Virus record (IMG/VR): IMGVR_UViG_3300025929_000012
Coordinates: 1 to 64,000 of that record
Reading direction: 5' to 3' (one strand)
Source: a virus
Length of the DNA: 64,000 nt
Made by a program: the position numbers and the translations under genes. This document shows, one piece after another, positions 37,220-46,100 of the stretch; the first letter of the stretch is position 1; the number at the start of each line of letters is the position of its first letter. Under the pieces are notes generated by a model. The model did no database searches and was not told where the DNA came from. It saw nothing but the letters and a program-made list of their open reading frames with translations.

Positions 37220-37876
37220 TCAGGCGGCGCGGAGGCGGTAGCCGATCCCGCGGACGGTCTCGATGCGGACGCTGGTGCCGGACAGCTTGACGCGGGCCCG
37301 CATCACGTGGACGGCGATGGCGTTCGACGCGGGCTCGTACTCCCACACGTGCCGGGCGACCTCAGCGCGGCTGACGACGGCGGGCGACCGGCGGATCAGC
37401 ACCTCGAGGATCCCCGCCTCGGTGAGGGTCAGGGGCAGTTCCCGGCCGGCGGCGCGGGCTTCCCGGACGGCAGGATCCCAGGTGACGTCCCCGGCGGCAA
37501 GGACCGGCGGGGCGGCGTCGCGGGGGCGGCGGTGCACCGCCCGGAGGCGGGCGGCGAGCTCGCCGGGGTCGGGTGGTGAGGGGAGGAAGTCGTCGGCGCC
37601 GGCGTCGAGGCCCGCTGCCCGTTCGGCGGCGGGGACGTCGCCGAGGAGGAGCACGGGGAGGCGGGCGTCACGGATCCGGATCCGGCGGGTCACGGTGATG
37701 CCGGGCAGGACAGGGAGCCGCCAGGCGATGACGGCGGCGCTGTAGCCGCAGCACCGAATGCAGGCCAGCGCTGCCTCGCCGTCGGCGGCGAGGTCGGTGA
37801 CGTACCCGTGGCCGCGGAGCGCGCGGGCGAGCTGCGCCCCCGCAAGCCTGTCACCCTCCGCTATCAGCAGTCGCAC
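37220..37876 (-). CDS. OmpR/PhoB-type response regulator with degenerate receiver
   Basis: The 218-residue product has a receiver-like domain and a winged-helix output domain (LTLTEAGILEVLIRRSPAVV, NAIAVHVMRARVKLSGTSVR, IETVRGIGYRLRAA). In the receiver the phosphoacceptor Asp is replaced: AAVIAWRLPVLPG stands where VVxxDxxLP is usual. The conserved Lys of the K-P motif is also missing (FLPSPPDPGELAAR). So it would not be controlled by phosphorylation in the usual way. GTG 37876 lies 7 nt after TACATT, so a leaderless, independent message is likely inside the tail module. No kinase is nearby. Confidence 0.8.
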   Translation of the reverse strand: MRLLIAEGDRLAGAQLARALRGHGYVTDLAADGEAALACIRCCGYSAAVIAWRLPVLPGITVTRRIRIRDARLPVLLLGDVPAAERAAGLDAGADDFLPSPPDPGELAARLRAVHRRPRDAAPPVLAAGDVTWDPAVREARAAGRELPLTLTEAGILEVLIRRSPAVVSRAEVARHVWEYEPASNAIAVHVMRARVKLSGTSVRIETVRGIGYRLRAA

Positions 37877-37926
37877 GCACCGTAATGTATCGCGGCTTGG
37901 GCGTGGCGGCGGGGGCTTCACGGCGC

Positions 37927-37988
37927 GCTGGCTGCCGCGGCCTGGCTAGCGGCACGGGGAACCGCCCGCCGGCCGCGCGGCAGCCAGC
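37927..37988 (-). terminator. Long-stem hairpin at end of tail operon
   Basis: GCTGGCTGCCGCG (37927-37939) and CGCGGCAGCCAGC (37976-37988) are perfect 13-bp complements around a 36-nt loop. Together with the next hairpin it separates the minor tail gene from the response regulator. Confidence 0.6.
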
Positions 37989-37996
37989 ACGATGAC

Positions 37997-38023
37997 GCCG
38001 GCGGCGTTCGCGCCGCCGCCGGC
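37997..38023 (-). terminator. Second hairpin at end of tail operon
   Basis: GCCGGCGGCG (37997-38006) pairs with CGCCGCCGGC (38014-38023), 10 bp with a 7-nt loop. It lies just downstream, on the minus strand, of the minor tail gene stop. Confidence 0.6.
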
Positions 38024-38062
38024 TGGCCCCATGATAGGACGCGGCGTGACGGTTCCGCCGCG

Positions 38063-39214
38063 TTAAGCCACGGTGACCGGGGTGAGTACCATGGACCGCT
38101 CGCTCAGAAGCCCCGTGAGCGATTGATCCAGTGACTGGAACGCGCTGACCTGCGCGGTCTGCGTCTGGTCATCGTAGGAGTAACCGCCCACGATGAACGA
38201 CACCGGTCCCGGGACTACCTCCCCGCCGTAGGACCCATCCGTGAGGATCAGCCGGCAGACCGTGCCCGCTTGCTCGCATCCCAGGTCGACGGGTTGCCCG
38301 CCAAGGTTGAGGAGCTGCCCGGGGCCGACCGTGAAGGGCCCGGCGAATGAGGCGCGCGTGTAAGCGGCCAATACGCTTGAGCCAACTCCCTGCGCCGCTG
38401 CGAGGGTCATCGTCCCGGCGCTGCTCAGGTCCACGTAGGTTTCCATCGTCCCGTGGGCGGCGACGGAGGCGGCGTTGGACACGTAGGTGAGCGAGAACGT
38501 CGCCGCGGCCCCGGTGGCGGCGTTGTCGGCCGCTGACTGGTACCGGATGTAGATGGCGTTGATGTCGCCGCCGAGCGTCCGCGGGACCGGCGTGTTGCAC
38601 ACCAGCAGCCGGTTGACGGTGGTGGGCAGCGGGAAGACGGACAGGTCGTTGCCGGGCACGCCGCCGGGCTGGCTGGAGACGTACCAGGTGAGGCCGCCCC
38701 TGGAGCACACGAGGTTGAGGAGGTCGGTGACGGTCCCGGCTGCCGGGTCGGGGGCCTGCCCGAGCCACATCCCGGCGGGGGTGCCGATGCCCGGGTTGAC
38801 CCATTGCAGGCCGCGGGACAGGGTCCGGTTCACTGCCTCGTCGGGGTTCCCCGTCGGCCAGGTGAGGGCGTAGTACGCCTGGAAGTCACTGCCCTGGTTG
38901 CCAACGCCGACTGCCGCGAGGTTCCAGCCGGAGGCGGTGGGGACCGGCTCGTCCAGCTTCCCCGCCCACACCTGGTGCCCGCCCCGGATCACGGACACGG
39001 TGCGGCCCGGGTTGATCGCCGGCACCCGCTCGGTGGCGGGGACCTGCAGCGTGCAGGTGAGCTGATCAGGGCCGCCCGGCATTACGGTCGACCAGTTCAA
39101 TCCCGTCACATGCCCGATGGAGCCGAGCCAGCGGGGATCGCCGCCGCCGGGGAGGCTGGTGACCACCTGGGAGCTATCGGGGACTGTGTAAGCCATCGGC
39201 TCCGCCACCGTCAC
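38063..39214 (-). CDS. Minor tail protein (hub/Tal-like)
   Basis: The 383-residue product is beta-rich with a tail-protein look (GGPDQLTCTLQVPATERVPA, GHQVWAGKLDEPVPTASGWN, VTDLLNLVCSRGGLTWYV). These segments resemble the siphovirus tail-tip hub family. It follows the large tail protein with a 4-base overlap. Confidence 0.7.
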   Translation of the reverse strand: MTVAEPMAYTVPDSSQVVTSLPGGGDPRWLGSIGHVTGLNWSTVMPGGPDQLTCTLQVPATERVPAINPGRTVSVIRGGHQVWAGKLDEPVPTASGWNLAAVGVGNQGSDFQAYYALTWPTGNPDEAVNRTLSRGLQWVNPGIGTPAGMWLGQAPDPAAGTVTDLLNLVCSRGGLTWYVSSQPGGVPGNDLSVFPLPTTVNRLLVCNTPVPRTLGGDINAIYIRYQSAADNAATGAAATFSLTYVSNAASVAAHGTMETYVDLSSAGTMTLAAAQGVGSSVLAAYTRASFAGPFTVGPGQLLNLGGQPVDLGCEQAGTVCRLILTDGSYGGEVVPGPVSFIVGGYSYDDQTQTAQVSAFQSLDQSLTGLLSERSMVLTPVTVA

Positions 39215-42200
39215 CCAGTGCGGTCATACCACCACCTGCTGTAGTAGCTGAGGCCGATCGCGGGGGCCGAGGCGTCCGCCGAGTAGGTCAAGAGCATGCA
39301 GTCATTGGGAGGGATCGTCAGCGGTCCCCCGGAGATCGCCTGGCAGGCGTCCATCACCGATATGGCCTGCGGCCGGCCTGACTGGCTGCCCATGTGGAGG
39401 CCGAGGTCAAAGAGCGGGGTCGGCTCGTCCAGGTAGTACTGCACGTAGCCGGACCCGCTGGCCTCGTTGATGATCACGCTTTGGCCGGCCACGTCCAGCA
39501 TGAGCACGTCGTAGAACCGGTCTGACGTGTTCGTGTCGGTCACTGACACCGTGTAGTACCCGGCGGTGTTGTCCCCCGCTACCGCCTTCACGGGGAGGGT
39601 GAGGACCCCGGCGATGAGTATCCCGTTGTTGACCTGGTTCCCCGGCCCGATGATGCTGGCGACCCCGGGGGACACAGTGACCGGCACCGTCGACACCGAG
39701 TAGGAGGATCCGCCGGGTGCCTCGTACTGCTTCACGGTGACCGTGACATTCCTCGATGCCGTCGGGTTGTTCCACGATGACGCGATGAGGACGACGGTGT
39801 AGGTGCCGTCGAAGTCGGCGTTGACTGCCCCGGCTGAGGCGGGGACTGAGACGGCGCAGACGGCCCCGGTGGTGGCCGTGCCGATGTTAGAGACGGACAG
39901 CGCCGCGCCCGGCGAGGTGATGATCACGGGCGCCTGCGGGTAGGCGCCCGCCGCCCCCAGGTTGACTGACGTGGCGACGACGGTGGTGCCGATCTTCAGC
40001 TGGAAGTTGTTGACGTCGGCGGCCGAGAGGGTGCCGGACAGGGTGACGGTCCAGTTGACGGTGTAAGTACCGGGGGGCACCCAGGGGCCGGCGACGATGA
40101 CGTGCCCCGCCGCGGGTGAGGTGGATGACCCGGATGCGGCCTGCCACCCGGAGGCCATCGGCACCGCGTACTCGGTAGCCCCGTTGGGGACGTCAGACCC
40201 GCCGCCGACGGGGACGAGCGGCATCAGCGACGGGGTCGCGGCCGGGCCGGGCCGGTGCACGATGAGCGTCTTGAACGGCGGTGACGCGTACGGGGTGACG
40301 GTGAGCTGACCCGCTGCCCCGGCACCGCCGGCGACGGAGGTGCCGCTTGAGTCGGCGCCTCCGCCCGCGCCACCGGGCGCTGATCCGGCCGAGCCTGCCG
40401 TGCCCGCGGTGCCGCCGCCCGCTCCGCCTGCCCCGCCGCCTACTACGGCGACGGCCCCGTTGGACGTAGGCGCGCCGCCGGGGTAGGACAGGATGATGGT
40501 TCCCGCAGCGCCGTTGCCGCCTGCGTAGCCGCCGACGTAGGAGCCGCCTCCGCCGCCTCCGGGGACCTGCCCGTTGCTGCCCGTCCCCGACTGTGGCCCG
40601 GAGCCGTTGCCGCCGTTCCCGCCGCCGCCCGGCGCGATGCCGCCGACGCTGTAGCCACTGCCCGCGTTGCCGCCCGCCGCGGTGCCAGCGCTTGAGCCGC
40701 CGCCGCCCGCGTAGGGGGTGGCGTTGCCACCTGCGCCGCCGCGATGCGGGCCGACCGGGGCACCGGTCCCGCCCGCGCCTCCCGCCCCTGACCCGGTGTA
40801 GCAGGGGCCGCCGCCGCCGCCGTGCGCGGTCACCACCGCGGACGCGGTGAACGTGCTGTTGCCGCCCGCGGAGCCTGCGTGGCCGCCGCCGCCGGACCCC
40901 AGTCCCCCGGCCCCGCCTGCCGCGACCGAGTAGGCGTAGCCGGTGCCGGGGACGACGGTGACGGTCGTGGTGACGGACTCGCCGCCTCCGCCGCCGGACC
41001 CGTTGACGCTCGATGACCCTGACCCGCCGCCGCCGCCGCCGCCGACCGCGTACACGGTGACCTGGGTGACCCCCGCCGGGGCGGTCCACGTCCCGGCCCC
41101 GGTGAGGGTGACCGCTGAGGTGCCCATCGGGGTGTTCCCCGCGGACGCAGGCCCGGCTGAGCTGCCCCCGCCGCCTCCCACGGACCCGGACGCGGTGCGC
41201 CCCGCCCCGCCCGGGTAGGTGACGGCGTTCCCCGAGACGAGGCCGCCCGCGGCGCCTGCGGTGGAGTTCTGCGCGGCTGACGCGCCGCCGTTCGCGGTGA
41301 CGGCGAGGGTCCCGGACGGGCCGGGGCCGAACACGGTCGCCTGCCCGGGCAACGGGGTCGCGCCCGCGGTTCCCCCGGCGCCGACGCTGTACGGGATCAC
41401 CTGCCCTGGCACGGCGGGGAAGACGTTCTCCCGCGCGTACCCGGCCCCGCCGCCGCCTCCGCCGAACCCGGCCACGGTCTGGGATGCCCCGGCTCCGCCG
41501 CCGCCCCAGCACTCGACTTTCAGCCACGCCGTGCCGCCGGGCACCGTGTACGTCCCTGCCCCGGCGGCGGTGACCGTCGTCGGGGTGCCGGGCGCGGGAG
41601 GCTGCTGGAACTGCGCCGAGACAGGCGCCGGGGCTGAGCCTTGCGTGCCGTACAGGGTGTGGATGGCACCCCGGACCACTGGGACGGCGGAGGCGCTTGG
41701 AGGGTAGGCGGTGAGGTTGTCGAGGTAGCCGGTGACCCACCTCAGGCTCGCCGGGGAGAAGTCCTTGGAGGTGACGGTGATCTGGTAGGAGGCGACGTTG
41801 GCGTAGTTGAAGAACGCGCGGGCGGGGATGGTGGCGGTGACCCGGGTGAACATCGGCACGCCGGCGTCCTGGCTGGCGGGCAGCCGGACCCCTGTGCGGG
41901 CGAACGCCGCCGTGACCCCGTTCACGTCAGTCAGGGTGATGTAGAAGGAGCAGGTGACGTGCCCGGCCTTGGCCCGCAGGTTCCAGAACCACCGCGAGCC
42001 GAGGCCGAACCACCATTGCAGCGACGTCATCCCGGTCAGGTTCAGCGGCGCCGGGAACGTCGCCCCGTAATTCATCGGGCTGTTCTGGCCCCCCGGGTCC
42101 CCGAAGCCGTCCGGGTCCCAGCACGCCGACCACGGGCCGATGACGCATCGCGGCGACTGGAAGAACAAGTTGCTGCTGATGGTGGTGAAGTTGTCGAGGA

Positions 42201-42732
42201 CCACGGGGGGCAGCGGGGGAGGCGGGGACGCGGGGACCGGGGCGGCGAACGCGATCTGCACCTGCGTGTCTGACCGGCCGTACGGCAGTGCCTCAAATGA
42301 GATGGTGAGTGCCGCGATCTGGGCTTGCTTCTCCCACTGCGTGTTGTACACCGGGACCGTCGGGCGGGCGCGGAAGCAGTCCAGGACCAGCGGCAGCGCG
42401 GTACCGCCCGGCCCCGGGTCCCTCGTCCAGGTGAGTGACCACGCCTGCGCGTCGATGACCTCGGCGAGCACCTCACGCGCGCCCGCGAGGATCGCCCGCG
42501 TCGGCGCACGGATGATCAAAGGAAGCGTCAGGACCCTGTTGCTGGCCCGACGGCCGAAGGGCCGTTCCCCATCCAAGATCAACGACGCTACGTAGTCGGC
42601 AGTTGGCTGAGGGCTACCTAGGTCGAATCCGGGGGCGAGCATGAACTGCGCGCCGGGGCAGCGGGGGTCAGCCGAGACGGCCTGGTCTCCGAGTAGCTCG
42701 ACACGTCCGCCCAGGAGCAGGGAATCCGCCAT
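39211..42732 (-). CDS. Large minor tail protein: Dit-like start, Gly-rich middle
   Basis: The 1173-residue product starts at ATG 42732. Residues 1-170 look like distal-tail protein (VELLGDQAVSADPRCPGAQF, SLILDGERPFGRRASNRVLT, AWSLTWTRDPGPGGTALPLV). After a lectin-like part, residues ~440-820 are dominated by Gly runs of 5-8 residues with T/S/V strands between (GAGTWTAPAGVTQVTVYAVG), a composition like polyglycine-II bundles of phage receptor-binding tips. The C-terminal ~350 residues are beta-sandwich-like. It likely sits at the tail tip and meets the host. Confidence 0.75.
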   Translation of the reverse strand: MADSLLLGGRVELLGDQAVSADPRCPGAQFMLAPGFDLGSPQPTADYVASLILDGERPFGRRASNRVLTLPLIIRAPTRAILAGAREVLAEVIDAQAWSLTWTRDPGPGGTALPLVLDCFRARPTVPVYNTQWEKQAQIAALTISFEALPYGRSDTQVQIAFAAPVPASPPPPLPPVVLDNFTTISSNLFFQSPRCVIGPWSACWDPDGFGDPGGQNSPMNYGATFPAPLNLTGMTSLQWWFGLGSRWFWNLRAKAGHVTCSFYITLTDVNGVTAAFARTGVRLPASQDAGVPMFTRVTATIPARAFFNYANVASYQITVTSKDFSPASLRWVTGYLDNLTAYPPSASAVPVVRGAIHTLYGTQGSAPAPVSAQFQQPPAPGTPTTVTAAGAGTYTVPGGTAWLKVECWGGGGAGASQTVAGFGGGGGGAGYARENVFPAVPGQVIPYSVGAGGTAGATPLPGQATVFGPGPSGTLAVTANGGASAAQNSTAGAAGGLVSGNAVTYPGGAGRTASGSVGGGGGSSAGPASAGNTPMGTSAVTLTGAGTWTAPAGVTQVTVYAVGGGGGGGSGSSSVNGSGGGGGESVTTTVTVVPGTGYAYSVAAGGAGGLGSGGGGHAGSAGGNSTFTASAVVTAHGGGGGPCYTGSGAGGAGGTGAPVGPHRGGAGGNATPYAGGGGSSAGTAAGGNAGSGYSVGGIAPGGGGNGGNGSGPQSGTGSNGQVPGGGGGGSYVGGYAGGNGAAGTIILSYPGGAPTSNGAVAVVGGGAGGAGGGTAGTAGSAGSAPGGAGGGADSSGTSVAGGAGAAGQLTVTPYASPPFKTLIVHRPGPAATPSLMPLVPVGGGSDVPNGATEYAVPMASGWQAASGSSTSPAAGHVIVAGPWVPPGTYTVNWTVTLSGTLSAADVNNFQLKIGTTVVATSVNLGAAGAYPQAPVIITSPGAALSVSNIGTATTGAVCAVSVPASAGAVNADFDGTYTVVLIASSWNNPTASRNVTVTVKQYEAPGGSSYSVSTVPVTVSPGVASIIGPGNQVNNGILIAGVLTLPVKAVAGDNTAGYYTVSVTDTNTSDRFYDVLMLDVAGQSVIINEASGSGYVQYYLDEPTPLFDLGLHMGSQSGRPQAISVMDACQAISGGPLTIPPNDCMLLTYSADASAPAIGLSYYSRWWYDRTG

Positions 42733-42770
42733 CACCCTCCGTCGCGGGCGAGTGGTGGCAGGATGAGCGC

Positions 42771-43196
42771 GTGAACCTGACCGAGTTCCTGACGGCGCGG
42801 CTAGACGAGGACGAGGCCATGGCGAAGGCCGCGCCAGGCAACGCTTGGCAGGCATTCGGCGAGGCTGACGTTGCCGGCGCGGCGGTCTATGACGAGCAGT
42901 GGGTCCTGCTGAACCCGGTGCGCTACGACCATGACAACGCGCTGAGCAGCAAGCCGGGCGCGACCGGCCCGCAGTACATCCAGCGGAGCCGGGACGAGTT
43001 GTGCGCCCACATCGCCCGCCATGACCCGGCCCGCGTCCTGCGCGATGTAGCCGCCAAGCGGGCGATCCTGGCCGAATGTGCCCGCTCAATCGAGTGCGGA
43101 GACGATGGACGCGTCCTGGCCGAGGCTGTCATCGTGAACATGGCCGGCGCATGGGGTGACCACCCGGACTATGCCGAGGCAATGCAGTTCGCCTAG
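42771..43196 (+). CDS. DUF6221-like protein in plus-strand island
   Basis: The 141-residue product (GTG 42771) begins LTEFLTARLDEDEAMAKAAP and contains HIARHDPARVLRDVAAKRAI, both hallmarks of the DUF6221 family found in actinobacteria and their phages. CAGGAT 6 nt before the start suggests a leaderless message. It is opposite in strand to its structural neighbours. Function unknown. Confidence 0.75.
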   Translation: MNLTEFLTARLDEDEAMAKAAPGNAWQAFGEADVAGAAVYDEQWVLLNPVRYDHDNALSSKPGATGPQYIQRSRDELCAHIARHDPARVLRDVAAKRAILAECARSIECGDDGRVLAEAVIVNMAGAWGDHPDYAEAMQFA

Positions 43197-46100
43197 CTGT
43201 GCGGGTACCTTGCCCTGAGGCTGGCTGCCCTCGCGGTGCCGTTGATGACGTCACCGACCCCGGCCGCCGTCGCGTGGGGCAGGGAGGCGAGGATGCCGGC
43301 GATGCGGTCCAGCTTCGCGCACACGTCATTCCCCGCCACCGCTGACGTCAGCTTGTCCCACTGGCCGCCGGTCAGCACCGGCTCCGGCCGCCCGGTCCTG
43401 TTCATCACCATCGTCGCGCCGGGCTTCAGCCAGCCGCCCTCGTCATAACCATGACCGTGGCCGATTACCGATGCCATTCCCGCGCCGCCGTAACGCGCGG
43501 CGGCATAATGGATTCCGGCATAGATCTGGGCCATTGCGTTCTCGGATACGGGGCCACCGCCAAAATTCACCAATGGTGGCGTGTTCCGGTAAGGCCCAGC
43601 GTATGCGGCAAAAGTCGCAGGTATCAATTGCAATAGACCCACAGATGGATGACCAGCCTGGGCGTTAGAATCTGTGAGGTTCACTGCCGTCAGCGACCCG
43701 CCGCTTTCTGTCTGAATCTGTGATAGCCAATTGCCAACCAGGGTCAGCGGCAGGCCCATTGACCGCAATACCGTGGTAATGTCGGCGGCGTAATTCGATG
43801 ACCCGGGGCCGAGTGAGCCCGCGCCTGCCGTGACGAACCCGCCCTTGGGGACCCGGTAGCCGACAGCGTTGGAGATCGGCTGGACGATCGTGCCGACCGC
43901 GTGCCCGGACGCCGACACGTACGCGGACGGGTTCAGGGTGATGCCGACATGGCCCGGATTGGCGAAAATGCCGTCATTAAAAAATACCAATGCCCCGGTC
44001 TGATTGCCTGACGACTGGGTTAGCGGGTCAACAAACTGGGATTCCGACGTGCCATGCCTATTTCCCTGCTTCTCAGGGAAATAGCCGAAATGCTCATAAA
44101 CAAATGCAGAGAAGCCTGAGCAATCCCAGCCATTCGGCGATGCGCCGCCTAGGACATATGGATGGCCCAATCCGGTGGCGAATGTCTTCGCGTAGTTCGC
44201 GACGGACGCGCCGGATCCGCCGCCTACCCCGGCTCCGGGGTCCTTGGACTTGATGTAGCCGATGAGGTCGGTGACGAGGGCCCGGGGGACTGCCTCGATC
44301 ATGCCCTCGGCGCCACTGGCGGGCTTGGGCATGAGGCCCAGGAGCGCGTCGGCGGCGGGCGTGAACGTGGCCGCGAGCGCGCCGAGGGTGAGGTTCTTCG
44401 CCCAGTTGAGGGCGCCGGCGATCGTGCCGGTGACGTGGCCCCAGAGGCCGCCGAGGCCGCCCGGGTTGCCGCCCGCTGTCGCGGCGGGGGTGCCTGCCGC
44501 GTAGCCGGGGAACACCCCGGGCCCGGCGAGCCGCTGCGACAGCGGCGACGGCAGGACGACCTCGCCGCCCTTCATGTAGACAAGCTCAGGCCCTTCCTCC
44601 CCGGTCCACGCCCACCCGGGCGGCGCCCCGCCGGTGCCCCTGGCGAACCTTGGGACCTTCGGGATCTGCGGCAGGTGGACGAAGGAAAGGACGGCGTCGG
44701 CGTCGCCGATGAGGGGGTTGATGACGTTGTTGACCACGAACCGGGCGGGGCCGATGAAGGCGTTCTCGATCCCGGACCAGGCGCCCTTGACCCGCGCGAC
44801 GGCGGTGGCGAAGTAGCCGGGGATCGTCTGGGTGAGCCACCGGGCGATGGGGGTGCCGAAGTTGGCCATCAGCCAGTTCCAGGTGCCCCGGAACGCGGAC
44901 TCGAGGGGCGACACGAAGTTCGCCCTGAGGAACCTGATGGCGGCGTTGAAGTAGCCGGGCAGGGTAGAGGTGAAGAACCGGCTGAGGGGCACCGCGAAGT
45001 TCGCCACGAGCCAGTTCCAGGCGCCCCGGAGGCCGGCCTCGAACGGGCCGATGAGCCCGGACCGCAAATGGGCGATGGCGTCCTTGCCCATCCGGGTCAC
45101 GGTGCCGACCGTGTTGTTGTAGATGATTGCCCAGATGTGCGCGGTCTCCCGGCGCATCCCGTCGAAGATGACGGCGGCCTGGTGGCGGAGCGCGGCGAGG
45201 TCAGTGGCGGCGGCGTGGCGGATCCGGTCGAACCCGGACGCGGTGACGTGGAGGAGGTCATCGGTCCAGCGGGCGAAGTCGTGGCGGATCTCAGCGAAGT
45301 GGGCGGCGAAGTCATGCTCGACCCGCTGCCAGAACGCGCGGACGTGCGTTTCCACCGGCTTGACGAGGAGGTCTGACCAGCCGGACGCGGCGAGGGTCAG
45401 GATGCCGCCGACGCCGGACAGCGCCTTGGGGATGTCGCCGGCGATGGCATTCCAGCCGGCCTTCATGTCTTCGCGGATCTTCAGGATGAGCCCGGCGGCG
45501 ATCGCGGCGCCGCCGATGGCGATGCCTGACTTGCCGAGGATGCCGATCCCGCTGCTGACGACCCCGCCGCCGGCTGCCCCTGCGCCGGCGCCTGCGGCCT
45601 TCCCCCCGGCGCCCCCGGCTTTCCCCGCGCCGGCGTCAGCGCCGATCATCGTGTCGGCGGCCCGCTGCATCGCCGCCGCGGCGGTGACCATCGTGTCGGC
45701 CGCTACCTGCATCGCGGTCGCCGCCGTCTGCTGCGCGGTCGCGGCGACGGTGACGGTGGCACCGGACAGCAGCCTGCTGATCCACCCGGCTGCCGCGCCG
45801 ATGACCTTCACGCCGACGCTGACCACGCCGAGCTTGTTGAGGATCAGCAGCCACCCGGCTACCTCGGCGATGGGCTTCGCGAACGACGGCGGCAGCTTCG
45901 CGATGAGGTTGAAGAACCCGGTGAGCACCTGGATCTCGCCGGTCCCGCCGGCGGTGAGGCCGGGGGCGAGGGCCTTCAGCGCCCCGCCGATGGACTGCAG
46001 CAGCCCCCAGACCTTGGGTCCGTTCTGGCTGAACCACTGCATGAACCGCTGGATGTCGTCGGATGCCTTCTTCGACTGCGACCACTTCAGGACGGCGGGG

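Noticed and set aside
40193-41740. A 515-residue Arg-rich minus-strand frame within the Gly-rich tail gene
   Set aside because: It is the shifted reading of GGN-rich codons (Gly to Arg); the Gly frame carries the Dit-like N-terminus.
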